Part shown: positions 54,563-63,826 of the stretch, one piece after another
Position numbering within the stretch: the stretch's first letter is position 1
How the letters are laid out: each line of letters begins with the position of its first letter
NCBI GenBank assembly: GCA_963830065.1
Contig: CAWHLA010000009.1
Span: 225,444-289,443, forward strand
Direction of reading: 5' to 3'
Length of the DNA stretch: 64,000 nucleotides
DNA from: JACCZR01 sp963830065
GTDB taxonomy: Bacteria > Actinomycetota > Thermoleophilia > Solirubrobacterales > Thermoleophilaceae
Notes under the pieces: model-generated
Seen by the model: the letters and a program-made list of their open reading frames with translations, nothing else
Database searches by the model: none
What the model was told of the DNA's origin: nothing
Made by a program: the position numbers and the translations under genes

Positions 54563-56038
54563 TCAGCGGCGGCGACGGCCGCGGCCGCGGTACCGCCGCG
54601 AGAGAAGGCTGCCCACGGCCAGTGACGCGAGGCCGGACGCGACGGCAGCGGCCTGGCGACGGCGGCTGGTCGCAGCGGCCGGAGCCTCTTGGGCGGGCGC
54701 TGCGGCGGCCGGCTTCAGGGGCGTCGGATCGGTTGATGCGGGCTCGGCAGGCGCGGGCGGCGCCCACCGCCCGATTGGCTTCCACGAGGCCTCCTCGGGC
54801 CCGGCGGAAGTCCCATGCCCTCGCTCCGCGGCATCCGCTTCCTCGGCGGCTGGCTGGATGGGCTCTGGATCGGTCGGCGCCGCCTCGGCAGGCGCGGGCG
54901 GGCTCCACCACTGCGCCCGGTCCCACAGCGGCTCCTCGGCGCCTGGCGTCGCGGCTTCGGCCGGTGGGGCAGCCGGAGGCGCGACGGGAGCGGCGGTGGC
55001 GAATGAGGCGGCAGAGCGGCGACGCCACACCAGCAGAGTGGCCGGAACGAGGAAGACGAACAGCAGCAGTAGTAGGAGCAGTGCAGCGCGCGGGCCGTTG
55101 TCCGAAGAGCTGCTGCTGAGCATCGCGACGGAGGAGCCGTTGCCCTGGAGCTCGAGCTGATCGTCGGAGCTGGCTCGGGCACCGAGCACCTCGCCCGCCG
55201 CGGAGCGGTTGATCGAGGCCAGTTCGGAGTCGGGGTTGCCGGCCATGGTCGTGACCGAGCGCAATGTCGGCGCGCTGCCGGTGGCCACCGCGACAGTTGC
55301 TGAGGCCATCTGTTCAGAGGTGGTGCTCGAGCCGGAGTAGCCGAACGACATCGCAGACCCGCCGGCACAGCCCGTCGACCGCGCCGCAGCGCGCAGCCCG
55401 CGCAGGCCGGAGCGCTCGCCACGAGTGACACGGCCCTCGCTGGCGCCGAGGGAGCGGGCCACCTCGGAGCGCGATTGGGCACGTCCTGAAAGCCCGGACC
55501 GGCGCACAAGCACCTGGCGCTCGAAGGAGGAGACGACGCCCAGGCAGCCACGGTAGCGGCGGACACCGCGACGCACGGCCTTGTCCTCACGGACGGCGCG
55601 GGCGCGGCGCTCGCGGGCCGTGACGGGCCGAGACCTGGAGCTGCGGGTGGCCCCGGCGCCTGAGCCGTCGGCACTGCCGGACGAGCTGCCGGCGGTCGAG
55701 CCTGAGCTCCCGCCGGCCGGGTAACCGGCGGCGCTCGAACCGGATGAGCCCGAGCTGGAGTAGCCGCCGCCGGTCTGCCCGCCGACGCCCGGTACGGAGC
55801 CCCCGAGGCGCTGGACCGGGCCGTCGGACCCGGTAGGCGCGGAGGGAAGCTTGACTTGGGGGACCTGGACGTCCGGGACTTGGACGTTGACCTGGGGAAC
55901 GGGCCCGAGCTGGGGCACGGAGACGTTCGGGACAGACACCGATGTGCCGCCAGGCACGCTGACGGTCGCAGCGTCGGCCGTAGTGGCCAGCGCAGCTGCA
56001 AAAACAATGAATGCGAAAAGCGCCCTGCTGCGCCTCAT
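54563..56038 (-). CDS. Exported membrane protein with a sigma-region-4-like segment
   Basis: 491 residues. Residues 1-23 are a Sec signal peptide (LFAFIVFAAALATTADA). Residues 25-65 repeat Val-Pro units (VPQLGPVPQVNVQVPDVQVP). A Ser/Gly-rich linker covers ~80-140. Residues ~163-217 read like sigma-70 region 4: VVSSFERQVLVRRSGLSG, then SEVARSLGASEGRVTRGERS and GLRGLR. A transmembrane helix lies at ~318-338 followed by RRR, and a Pro/Ala/Trp-rich tail follows. By the positive-inside rule the sigma-like part is outside the membrane. Three cysteines (C165, C224 and none in the TM) are sparse. Function unknown. Confidence 0.78.
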   Translation of the reverse strand: MRRSRALFAFIVFAAALATTADAATVSVPGGTSVSVPNVSVPQLGPVPQVNVQVPDVQVPQVKLPSAPTGSDGPVQRLGGSVPGVGGQTGGGYSSSGSSGSSAAGYPAGGSSGSTAGSSSGSADGSGAGATRSSRSRPVTARERRARAVREDKAVRRGVRRYRGCLGVVSSFERQVLVRRSGLSGRAQSRSEVARSLGASEGRVTRGERSGLRGLRAAARSTGCAGGSAMSFGYSGSSTTSEQMASATVAVATGSAPTLRSVTTMAGNPDSELASINRSAAGEVLGARASSDDQLELQGNGSSVAMLSSSSSDNGPRAALLLLLLLFVFLVPATLLVWRRRSAASFATAAPVAPPAAPPAEAATPGAEEPLWDRAQWWSPPAPAEAAPTDPEPIQPAAEEADAAERGHGTSAGPEEASWKPIGRWAPPAPAEPASTDPTPLKPAAAAPAQEAPAAATSRRRQAAAVASGLASLAVGSLLSRRYRGRGRRRR

Positions 56039-56129
56039 TCGGTCTTCTCCCAGGACGTGCGGGCACTCCCTGCTCGCGGGAGCGAATGATACCCGGCTCC
56101 CACCGATTCTTAAACAGCCGCGCTCCGCC

Positions 56130-56135
56130 TAGAAT
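56130..56135 (+). promoter_or_regulatory. -10-like hexamer of relA
   Basis: TAGAAT, 6 nt before the ATG; transcription would begin at or within a base or two of the start codon. Confidence 0.55.
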
Positions 56136-56141
56136 CACCGC

Positions 56142-58436
56142 ATGGCAAAGGCCGCGAAGGAGGCGTTCGAACACGAGCACGTGGGCGAGGCTCCCGCCAC
56201 GGCCGCGGCTGCCGACCACGCCGGCCTGACCGACGACCAGCAACTGATGCTGGGCGACCTGTTCGCCGTGGTGGAGGAACACACTGGCGAGGCCGGCAAG
56301 CCGGTGGAGCGCGAGCTCGTGGAGAAGGCATTCGTCTTCGCGTGCGACCGCCACGCCGACCAGCGCCGGGCCAGCGGCGAGGACTTCATCGTCCACCCCG
56401 TCGGCGTGGCCAAGATCTGCGCGGGCATGCGCCTGGACACGGCGACGCTGTGCGCCGCCCTGCTCCACGACACCGTGGAGGACACGTCTGCATCTCTAGC
56501 TGAGGTAGAGGCTGAGTTCGGTGAGGAGATCGCCGGGCTGGTCGACGGCGTCACCAAGCTGAGCGGCGTCACCTTCCAGAGCCGCGACGACCGCCAGGCC
56601 GAGAACTACCGCAAGATGCTCGTCGCGATGGCCCGTGACATCCGGGTCATCCTGATCAAGCTGGCCGACCGGCTGCACAACATGCGCACGTTGGGCTCGA
56701 TGCCCAAGCAGAAGCGCCAAGAGAAGGCGCGCGAGACCCTGGACATCTTCGCGCCGCTGGCCCACCGCCTCGGCATCCACGCCATCAAGTGGGAGCTGGA
56801 GGACCTGGCCTTCGCGACGTTGCACCCGCGCAAGTACGAGGAGATCAAGGGCCTGGTCAGCCAGCAGCGGGGCGAGCGTGAGGACTACGTCTCGCGGGCC
56901 GGCGCCTACTTGGGCAAGGAACTGGAGGCCGTGGGCATCAGCGCGGATATCTCGGGCCGGGCCAAGCACTTCTACTCGATCTACTCGAAGATGACCAAGA
57001 AGGGCCGCGAGTTCAACGAGATCTACGACCTCACGGCCATGCGCGTCCGGGTCGACTCCGTCAAGGACTGCTACGGCGCCATCGGGATCATCCACTCGCT
57101 GTGGAAGCCGCTGCCCGGGCGGTTCAAGGACTGGGTCGCGATGCCCAAGTTCAACCTCTACCAGGCGCTGCACACCACGGTGATCGGGCCCGAGGGGCGG
57201 CCGCTGGAGATCCAGATCCGCACCCACGAGATGCACGAGACGGCCGAGTACGGCGTCGCGGCGCACTGGCTCTACAAGGAGGACCCGAGCAAGCCCGGCG
57301 ACGACAAGGTCGAGTGGCTGAAGCAGCTGGTGGACTGGCAGCAGGACGTCTCGGACCCGCAGGAGTTCGCCGAGACCCTGAAGGCCGACCTGTTCGAGGA
57401 CGAGGTGTTCGTCTTCACCCCCAAGGGCGAGGTCAAGTCGCTGGCCGCCGGGGCCACCCCGCTGGACTTCGCCTACGAGATCCACACCGACGTGGGCCAC
57501 CGCTGCGTGGGAGCGAAGGTCAACGGCAAGATCGTCCCGCTGCACTACGAGCTCACCTCGGGCGACATCTGCGAGGTGCTCACCTCCAAGAAGGAGCGGG
57601 GCCCGTCGCGGGACTGGCTGTCGCTGGCCAAGACCACCCGCGCCCAGTCGAAGATCCGCGCCTGGTTCAAGCGCGAGCGCCGCGAGGACTCCGAGCGCGT
57701 CGGCCGCGAGACCCTGCAGGAGAGCCTGCGCCGCCAGGGCCTGCCCCCGCAGAAGATCGCGGGCTCGCCGCTGCTGGCCGACGTGATCCGCGAGATGGGC
57801 TTCAAGAAGGCCGACGACTTCTACATCGCCCTGGGCCAGGGCAAGATCTCGGCGAAGGTCGCGACCAACAAGATCATGCAGCGGCTCAAGCAGGGCGAGT
57901 CGGCGGTGGAGCCCAAGGGCGCCGGCGCGGAGCTGCTCGAGCGCCGCGAGTCCTCACCGAAGAAGACCGCCGCCTCGTCGGCCTACGGCATCAAGGTCAA
58001 GGGCATCGACGACGTGATGCTGCGGCTGGCCAAGTGCTGCCGGCCGGTTCCCAGCGACCCGATCGTCGGCTACATCTCGCTGGGCAAGGGCATCACCATC
58101 CACCACGAGGAGTGCCCCAACGCGAAGGCGCTGATGAAGAACCCCGAGCGCTTCGCCGACGTCGCGTGGGACGGCGAGGAAGGCGCCAGCTCCTCCTTCC
58201 GGGTGGAGGTCGAGATCGACGGCTGGGACCGCCACCGGCTGCTGGAGGACCTGTCGCGGACCTTCGCCGAGACCGGCATCAACATCCTCGAGGCCCGCTG
58301 CACCACGGTCCACCCGATGGTCAAGAACCGCTTCGTGGTCGAGGTGGGGGACACCGCGGCGCTGAAGGCCTGCATCCACCGGCTGCGCAACATCGACTCG
58401 GTGTTCGACGCGTATCGGGTGACGCCGACCGGCTGA
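56142..58436 (+). CDS. relA: Bifunctional (p)ppGpp synthetase/hydrolase Rel
   Basis: 764 residues. The HD hydrolase domain (EDFIVHPVGVAKICA then CAALLHDTVEDT), the synthetase domain (YDLTAMRVRVDSVKDCYGAI, KDWVAMPKFNLYQALHTTV), TGS domain (VFVFTPKGEVKSLAAGATPL) and C-terminal ACT domain (VEVEIDGWDRHRLLEDLSRT) are all present. The HD motif indicates hydrolase as well as synthetase activity, as in single-Rel actinobacteria. The last 751 bp (57690-58440) recur at 63081-63830. Confidence 0.97.
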   Translation: MAKAAKEAFEHEHVGEAPATAAAADHAGLTDDQQLMLGDLFAVVEEHTGEAGKPVERELVEKAFVFACDRHADQRRASGEDFIVHPVGVAKICAGMRLDTATLCAALLHDTVEDTSASLAEVEAEFGEEIAGLVDGVTKLSGVTFQSRDDRQAENYRKMLVAMARDIRVILIKLADRLHNMRTLGSMPKQKRQEKARETLDIFAPLAHRLGIHAIKWELEDLAFATLHPRKYEEIKGLVSQQRGEREDYVSRAGAYLGKELEAVGISADISGRAKHFYSIYSKMTKKGREFNEIYDLTAMRVRVDSVKDCYGAIGIIHSLWKPLPGRFKDWVAMPKFNLYQALHTTVIGPEGRPLEIQIRTHEMHETAEYGVAAHWLYKEDPSKPGDDKVEWLKQLVDWQQDVSDPQEFAETLKADLFEDEVFVFTPKGEVKSLAAGATPLDFAYEIHTDVGHRCVGAKVNGKIVPLHYELTSGDICEVLTSKKERGPSRDWLSLAKTTRAQSKIRAWFKRERREDSERVGRETLQESLRRQGLPPQKIAGSPLLADVIREMGFKKADDFYIALGQGKISAKVATNKIMQRLKQGESAVEPKGAGAELLERRESSPKKTAASSAYGIKVKGIDDVMLRLAKCCRPVPSDPIVGYISLGKGITIHHEECPNAKALMKNPERFADVAWDGEEGASSSFRVEVEIDGWDRHRLLEDLSRTFAETGINILEARCTTVHPMVKNRFVVEVGDTAALKACIHRLRNIDSVFDAYRVTPTG

Positions 58437-58440
58437 GCGC
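57690..58440 (+). repeat. Direct long repeat, copy 1 (relA 3' third)
   Basis: Matches 63081-63830 with four substitutions and one 1-nt deletion that I can count. Both copies end within the same few bases after the relA stop (CTGAGCGC). Confidence 0.9.
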
Positions 58441-58449
58441 TCGGTCAGC
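58432..58449 (+). terminator. Hairpin at the relA stop
   Basis: GCTGA and TCAGC arms around an 8-nt loop, extended by CCG/CGG-type pairs, directly at the relA stop codon. No U-tract follows. Confidence 0.35.
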
Positions 58450-58764
58450 GGCCCGGCAGGGCGCGACGGAAGGGACGCCCGAGTGGGCCCAGCGTATGTC
58501 ACCTCCGTCCGCTCTTCCACTCGTTCCGTTCGAGCGCTGATGGAGCACACCGGCTGAGGACTTGTCGCCAAGGCGCGTGTCCGGACCGCGCTTGGTGCCG
58601 GGTGAGCTGGGCCGCGGTGAGGTAGTTGGCCGCGTTGCACCAGCCGATCAGGCGCCCAGCCCCGTCGGGGCCAGAGCGCCAGCGATCGGTCGGCATCATT
58701 GCGCATCCCCAGCGTTGGCTTTCCGCGTGTGGTCCACTTCGCGCCCGTCTCGCGGCGGAAGGCC

Positions 58765-59115
58765 TCAAGGGCGCCCTTCGAGGGCTCGCTCGCGCTCCGC
58801 GAAGTCCTCCTTTCTGACCACCAAGCCCCGGCGGTAGGTGTAGACCTGGAAGCGCAGCTGATCGATGGGAACGCGGCTGCTCGAGCCGTGCCCGGTCAGG
58901 CGTATCACGATGATCGAGCGGTCCCCCAAGTCAAGCAACTCCTCCGGTACCAGGGTCAGGTCCTCGAAGCCCTCGAGCATCGCTTGCCACATGAGGCGAT
59001 AGCCCTGGTAGCCGTAGTGGTGTCCAACGAGGTCCGGGGGGATCACGCCCCCAGGCCCGGCGGAAAAGACCCGATACCGGGAGGAGAACGGTGGCTCGAT
59101 CTTCGACACCCCCAA
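58765..59115 (-). pseudogene. SnoaL-like gene remnant
   Basis: The minus strand encodes GYQGYRLMWQAMLEGFEDLT, IVIRLTGHGSSSRVPIDQLR and VYTYRRGLVVRKEDFAERE. This is the C-terminal half of an NTF2-fold/SnoaL-like protein of the kind predicted to bind small polar molecules. The expected N-terminal helices lie in another frame upstream with a shift near 59080, and further coding-like sequence continues past the stop toward 58690. Judged broken. Confidence 0.5.
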
Positions 59116-59194
59116 GCCTCCGCAAGCCGATCGAGCGGGTGTTCCACACCTCGCTACGAGAGACCGCCAAACACCGAATCGTCAAGGCGTCGCA

Positions 59195-60157
59195 CGGTCC
59201 TTGTGCCCCTGGTTTGCCACCGGCGTCCACACTCCCCCGGGTGCGCCCCCTCTACGTGGTCCTCGGAGTTCAGCTGGCGCTGGGGCTCGCCTTCGCCGTG
59301 CTTGCCGCCACAGGGAACATCCCGTTCATCTCCAACCAGCCCGAGCACCGCGCGCTGCGCAGCCATCGCTTCGACTCGCGGGCCGCCTACGCTCTCCTTC
59401 GCGAACAGGTGCAGCTCGGGCCGCGGCCGGCCGGGTCACGTCCATCGCGCGAGCTGAGTGAGCGGCTGCGGCGACAGCTCCCCCGAGGTGACTTCGCGCC
59501 GGCCCCGGGCGGGCTGCGCAACATCGTCGGTGGCGTGCCCGGCCGCGAGCCCAGGCGAAAGGTGATCGTGGGAGCCCACTACGACACCAAGGACGAGCCG
59601 GGCTTCGTGGGCGCCAACGACGGCGCCTCGGGAACGGCCGTCGCGGTGGAGGTGGCCCGAGCGCTCAGGCCGCGCCAGGTCGGGCCCACCGTCGCCTTCA
59701 TCCTCTTCGACGGCGAGGAGAGCCCGCGCGGCACGCCGGACTCCGAGTTCGCAGAGAAGGGCCTGCGCGGATCTAAGGCCATCGCGCCCCGCTTCAAGGG
59801 GGCCGAGGCGATGATCCTGCTCGACTTCGTGGGCGACCGCGAGCTAAATGTGCCGCGGGAGGTCTATTCCGATAAGACGCTGTGGGCGAAGCTGCGGGTG
59901 GCGGCGCACCGCGTAGGCGCTGGAGACACCTTCCCGGCCACCACCGACGGAGCGATCAGCGACGACCACCTGCCCTTCATCGAGCAGGGGGTGCCGAGCA
60001 TCGATCTGATCGACTTCGACTTTTCCTGCTTCCACCAGTCCTGCGACGACCTGAGCGCTGTTTCCGAGGAGAGCCTGGACGCCACGGGTGAGACGGTGCT
60101 GGAGCTGCTGGCTAGCCTCTGAGGGGATGCCCTCGACACCGGAGGAGCTATTCCTGG
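59195..60157. repeat. Inverted long repeat, copy 2 (M28 peptidase segment)
   Basis: 963 bp matching the reverse complement of 33093-34057. Identity starts 46 bp before the GTG start and ends inside the first codons of ispH. Confidence 0.9.
59241..60122 (+). CDS. M28-family metallopeptidase, membrane-anchored (copy 2)
   Basis: 293 residues, GTG start (VRPLYVVLGVQ), intact metal-site motifs as in copy 1. It lies just upstream of a damaged ispH gene, and both copies of the repeat contain the start of ispH, so M28-ispH adjacency is the ancestral order. This copy retains more of ispH and is therefore closer to the source locus. It differs from copy 1 at two residues (K in RFKGAEAM, N in ELNVPRE). 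Confidence 0.88.
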   Translation: MRPLYVVLGVQLALGLAFAVLAATGNIPFISNQPEHRALRSHRFDSRAAYALLREQVQLGPRPAGSRPSRELSERLRRQLPRGDFAPAPGGLRNIVGGVPGREPRRKVIVGAHYDTKDEPGFVGANDGASGTAVAVEVARALRPRQVGPTVAFILFDGEESPRGTPDSEFAEKGLRGSKAIAPRFKGAEAMILLDFVGDRELNVPREVYSDKTLWAKLRVAAHRVGAGDTFPATTDGAISDDHLPFIEQGVPSIDLIDFDFSCFHQSCDDLSAVSEESLDATGETVLELLASL

Positions 60158-60555
60158 CCGCCCCGCGCGGCTACTGCGCGGGGGGTCGATCGCGCGGTCC
60201 AGACCGTCGAGCGACGAGCGCGCGCTTGAGATCTACGGCCCGCCGGTCTACTACGCAAGGGGATCGTCCACAACAAGCACGTCGTGGAGCAGTTCCAGGA
60301 GCGCGGCGCCGTCTTCGTCGACCAAGAGACCGAGGTGCCCGAGGGCGAGACGGTCGTCTTCTCCGAGATGGTCGTCTTTCCCCGCCCACGGCGTGGCTCC
60401 CAGCGTGCACGCCAACGCCTCCGCCCGCGAGCTGCGCACGATCGACGCCACCTGCCCGCTGGGAGACCAAGGTGCACGTGGAGGCGAAGAAGGTCGCCGC
60501 CGATGAGTACACGATCGTCCTGATCGGCCAGGAGGGCCACGAGGAGGTCGAGATC
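60127..60555 (+). pseudogene. ispH: ispH (HMBPP reductase) 5' remnant
   Basis: In scattered frames the plus strand encodes MPSTPEELFLAAPRGYCAG, ALEIYGPPVYY, HNKHVVEQFQERGAVFVDQE, HGVAPSVHANASARELRTID, ATCPL and KVHVEAKKVAADEYTIVLIG. These are the N-terminal ~140 residues of IspH including two of its Fe-S cysteines. Frame breaks lie near 60180 and 60220-60260, and a ~20-bp imperfect tandem duplication of GAGACGGTCGTCTTCTCC interrupts the gene near 60350. Homology ends near 60555. An intact ispH must exist elsewhere if the MEP pathway is used. Confidence 0.75.
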
Positions 60556-60907
60556 GGTCGATTCAGCGGCGAAGTTTCTACGGCACTAGGTTTCGTTACT
60601 TCGAGATCGTCGCCAAGTTCGAGTTCCGCCTGTACCCGCTCGGCACGATCGTCCTCCCGGGCCGATCTTTGACCGTCGTCCGGCGGAAACGCCTCCGCTT
60701 CCCTTCGTCCCCCGCAGCTCCACGGTCAGCTGGTTGTGGCGGTCGTGTGTTGCTACCGCGGGCTGGTCGAGGAGGGCAGGCAGTAGTGCGCGCGCTCAAT
60801 GCGTTCGGCGCGTCGGTGCTCGACCGGCGCGAGCCGAAGCCGTATTCGCGGTTTCTGAGAGTGCCGCGCGACGGTCGAGGAAGAAGCGCGCTGCTGGCTG
60901 ACCGGAC
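60556..60907 (+). other. 352 bp with only coding fragments
   Basis: One frame near 60580-60680 reads FRYFEIVAKFEFRLYPLGTI, and another ends VLDRREPKPYSRFLRVPRDG with a TGA at 60909-60911. Both look like pieces of real proteins, but neither has a start or an identifiable domain. Confidence 0.35.
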
Positions 60908-62199
60908 CTGAGCCTGCGACGCCCTCACCCGCGCGCGCTTTTCGCACGGACCGTCGCCGCGTCCGCGTCCTCGCTCTACCTCCTGCCGATCCTGGGCGCC
61001 TACACGATGATCTCGCTCCTGGTCGGGCAGTCTCCAGGGGACGAGGGCAGGTACCTCATGTACGCCACGAACCTGACGCATGGCTTCTATGCCCTGACGG
61101 ATAGCTCAGACCCCCAGCTCTATCTGTGGCACGGGCCGGGACTTCCGGCGCTGCTGGCCCCGCTCGTGGCCCTCCACACGCCGCTGGAAGCGACGCGCAT
61201 GGTTGCCGGCCCGGCGCTCCTGTTTGCAGCCATGGTGGTTTCCGCCAATTGGTCTGTCCCTACGTTCGCAGTGAGCGGGCAGCCCTGATCGCGACCTACG
61301 GTCTGGCGTTCTACCTGCCGTTCGCTTCGGTCCTCGGCGTTATCCGCGTGGAGCCTCTGGCGACGCTTTGTTTCACTCTCGCGACGTTCTTCATGATCCG
61401 CGCGTATCGCGGCGGCCTACGTGACCACGTCTGGGCGGGCTTGGCGCTCGGGGCGCTGGCACTCAGCAGGGTCGAGTACGGCTACGTTCTGCTGGCTGCC
61501 CTACTGCTGGGCGGCTTATGGCTGCTGATGTCCCGGCAGGCGGTAATGGCGCGGCGAAGCGTGACGGCATTGGTGGTGGCTCTGCTGGTGTGCACGCCGT
61601 GGCTCGTCTACACGTATTCACTCACCAATAGGCCCTTTTACTGGGGCAACTCCGGTGGCCTCTCGCTGTACTGGATGAGCGCTCCCGAAAACCTCGGCGA
61701 CTACCACCCGAAGCCGGAAGTTGACCCCCGGATCGCCAATGACCGCCGTTTCAATGAGGTGACGCGGCTAAAGCCGCTCGACCAGGACACGCGGCTGCGG
61801 CAAATCGCCTTTCAGAACATTAGGGGCGATCCAAAGCACTATCTGTCCAACGTCGTAAACAACATAGGTCGGCTCGTGTTCAACTCGCCGTACAGCTTCA
61901 CCAACCAGAAGGCAAGCTCGATGTTGTATGCGGTTCCGAACGCGCTCCTGTTCGGGGTCCTGTCTGTCGCTGCTCTGGTCGCGGTCCGAGTGCGAAGAAG
62001 CCTCGCTCCAGAAATCCTGCCGATCGCGGTGTTCACGGCGCTTGGGTTCGCTGTCCACGTGCCGCTAGCGGCATATGCGCGGTTCGTCATACCGCTCGTA
62101 CCAGTGACAGCTTGGCTTGCGATCGCGATCCTCTCGCAGCACGTGCGGCTGGCGGTCGACGACCGCCCGAAGCGGCGAGGGCCCGAGTGGGCCCTATGA
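60908..62199 (+). pseudogene. GT39-like polytopic membrane glycosyltransferase, frameshifted
   Basis: The first frame runs from CTG at 60908 (an in-frame TGA lies three codons upstream) through ASSLYLLPILGAYTMISLLV and SPGDEGRYLMYATNL, the short acidic first loop of GT-C enzymes, to LLFAAMVV. The second frame resumes near 61235 with RSERAALIATYGLAFYLPFA and continues with ~7 hydrophobic helices to 62199. One base is lost between them. The only plausible start is the CTG, which overlaps the previous frame's stop as CTGA. Starting at ATG 61007 would cut the first helix. Confidence 0.65.
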
Positions 62200-62809
62200 G
62201 GGCTACCGGCTCGTACATTGGTGGTGGAAGTCGCGGACGACTTAGAAGCCCAGGCAGGTGGGAGACGCGTCGGGGAACGGAAGAGGCGGAACTCACCGGA
62301 GACCGTGAAGGGCGCTTCAGGGGTTTTGGGGACTAGGTGCGCCCGGCACGAAGCCGGATGGCAGGCGCTGTGGGTCTTGCGCAGGACCCTCCGCCGCTTG
62401 GTTACCGTCGAAGTGCAGAGACCTCGATCACAACGCTGCGTACCTCCTAACTCGTTTGGCTGATCCTGGCTCAGCTCGGGGAGTAACGGTGTAGGGAACG
62501 CGAAAGACCAACCGCGCATGCCCCGGTCGGCGGGGAACCTCCTGGACGCGGCTCAGGGTGGTTCTTCAGAGACGCCGGACTGTGTACAGCCACGCGAGAG
62601 GTTGCCCAGGCGCGCCCACTACTCCCCGACTTGCCTACCCCCACAGCCCATGGCATCGAGGGCTCTTCGTCTCTCCCCGAGCCCGGGCCCGGGGAAATCG
62701 GTGGTCGCGGGAGGGCGTCCCAGTCGAGTTAGGGGTGGGCCACCTCTTCGAACTGCGTGGCGGGCGCGTCGTGCGGTGGGCCGCCCAGGTAGGGCACCGC
62801 TTCAGGGCA
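62200..62809. other. 610 bp without a supportable gene
   Basis: Frames are short or low-complexity on both strands and no ribosome binding site plus coding pattern is seen. A minus-strand fragment PYLGGPPHDAPATQFEEVAH near 62740-62800 is protein-like and may belong to the redoxin remnant that follows. Confidence 0.5.
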
Positions 62810-63060
62810 CGATCTCCCTGCCGATCACGGCGATCGGCAGCCGCTGGCGAGAGTCGTCTGGCAGCGCCCCGGTGCGGCATCAGCTGGTTGCATGGGCCGC
62901 AGTTCGGATGCACGAAGACAACGAGCCCAGGATCCCCCGCGCCGCGCAGGTCGTCCAAGCTCCGTCCCTCGCCCCTGGCCGCCGATAGCGCGAAGGCAGG
63001 GGCCGGCGCTCCCACGGGCAGACCACGGGGACCGCGTCCAGCGGACCACATCCTGTCGAG
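62810..63060 (-). pseudogene. Redoxin/thiol-disulfide oxidoreductase remnant (TlpA/MauD-like)
   Basis: The minus strand reads GLPVGAPAPAFALSAARGEG, then LVVFVHPNCGPCNQLMPH with a CxxC active site (CGPC). After a shift it continues TTLASG and LPIAVIG. This is the N-terminal half of an AhpC/TSA- or MauD-type redoxin. The upstream end is replaced by the duplicated relA segment starting at 63081, so the gene was probably truncated by that duplication. Confidence 0.6.
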
Positions 63061-63080
63061 CTGCCGCGCCAACTGCCGCT

Positions 63081-63826
63081 TCCGAGCGCGTCGGCCGCGA
63101 GACCCTGCAGGAGAGCCTCGCCGCCAGGGCCTGCCCCCGCAGAAGATCGCGGGCTCGCCGCTGCTGGCCGACGTGATCCGCGAGATGGGCTTCAAGAAGG
63201 CCGACGACTTCTACATCGCCCTGGGCCAGGGCAAGATCTCGGCGAAGGTCGCGACCAACAAGATCATGCAGCGGCTCAAGCAGGGCGAGTCGGCGGTGGA
63301 GCCCAAGGGCGCCGGCGCGGAGCTGCTCGAGCGCCGCGAGTCCTCACCCAAGAAGACCGCCGCCTCGTCGGCCTACGGCATCAAGGTCAAGGGCATCGAC
63401 GACGTGATGCTGCGGCTGGCCAAGTGCTGCCGGCCGGTTCCCAGCGACCCGATCGTCGGCTACATCTCGCTGGGCAAGGGCATCACCATCCACCATGAGG
63501 AGTGCCCCAACGCGAAGGCGCTGATGAAGAACCCCGAGCGCTTCGCCGACGTCTCGTGGGACGGCGAGGAAGGCGCCAGCTCCTCCTTCCGGGTGGAGGT
63601 CGAGATCGACGGCTGGGACCGCCACCGGCTGCTGGAGGACCTGTCGCGGACCTTCGCCGAGACCGGCATCAACATCCTCGAGGCCCGCTGCACCACGGTC
63701 CACCCGATGGTCAAGAACCGCTTCGTGGTCGAGGTGGGGGACACCGCGGCGCTGAAGGCCTGCATCCACAGGCTGCGCAACATCGACTCGGTGTTCGACG
63801 CGTATCGGGTGACGCCGACCGGCTGA
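63081..63826 (+). pseudogene. relA: Duplicated 3' fragment of relA
   Basis: Second copy of the relA 3' third, lacking hydrolase, synthetase and most of the TGS domain. One G is missing near 63119 (GAGAGCCTCGCC versus the parental GAGAGCCTGCGCC), so the first ~13 codons are out of frame with the rest. The remaining frame encodes the helical/zinc-finger region and ACT domain unchanged except A to S in VSWDGEEG. No start codon with a ribosome binding site is visible. It could at most yield a free ACT-domain peptide by read-through from upstream. Confidence 0.88.

Noticed and set aside
58490..58600. CCGGCTGAGGACTT near 58550 considered a third copy of the convergent-gene palindrome
   Set aside because: Only the right half is present and it does not form a dyad; kept as a possible degraded half only.
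62461..62474. TGATCCTGGCTCAG, identical to the conserved 5' end of 16S rRNA
   Set aside because: Flanking bases do not match 16S rRNA on either side; a 14-nt chance match is credible at this scale.
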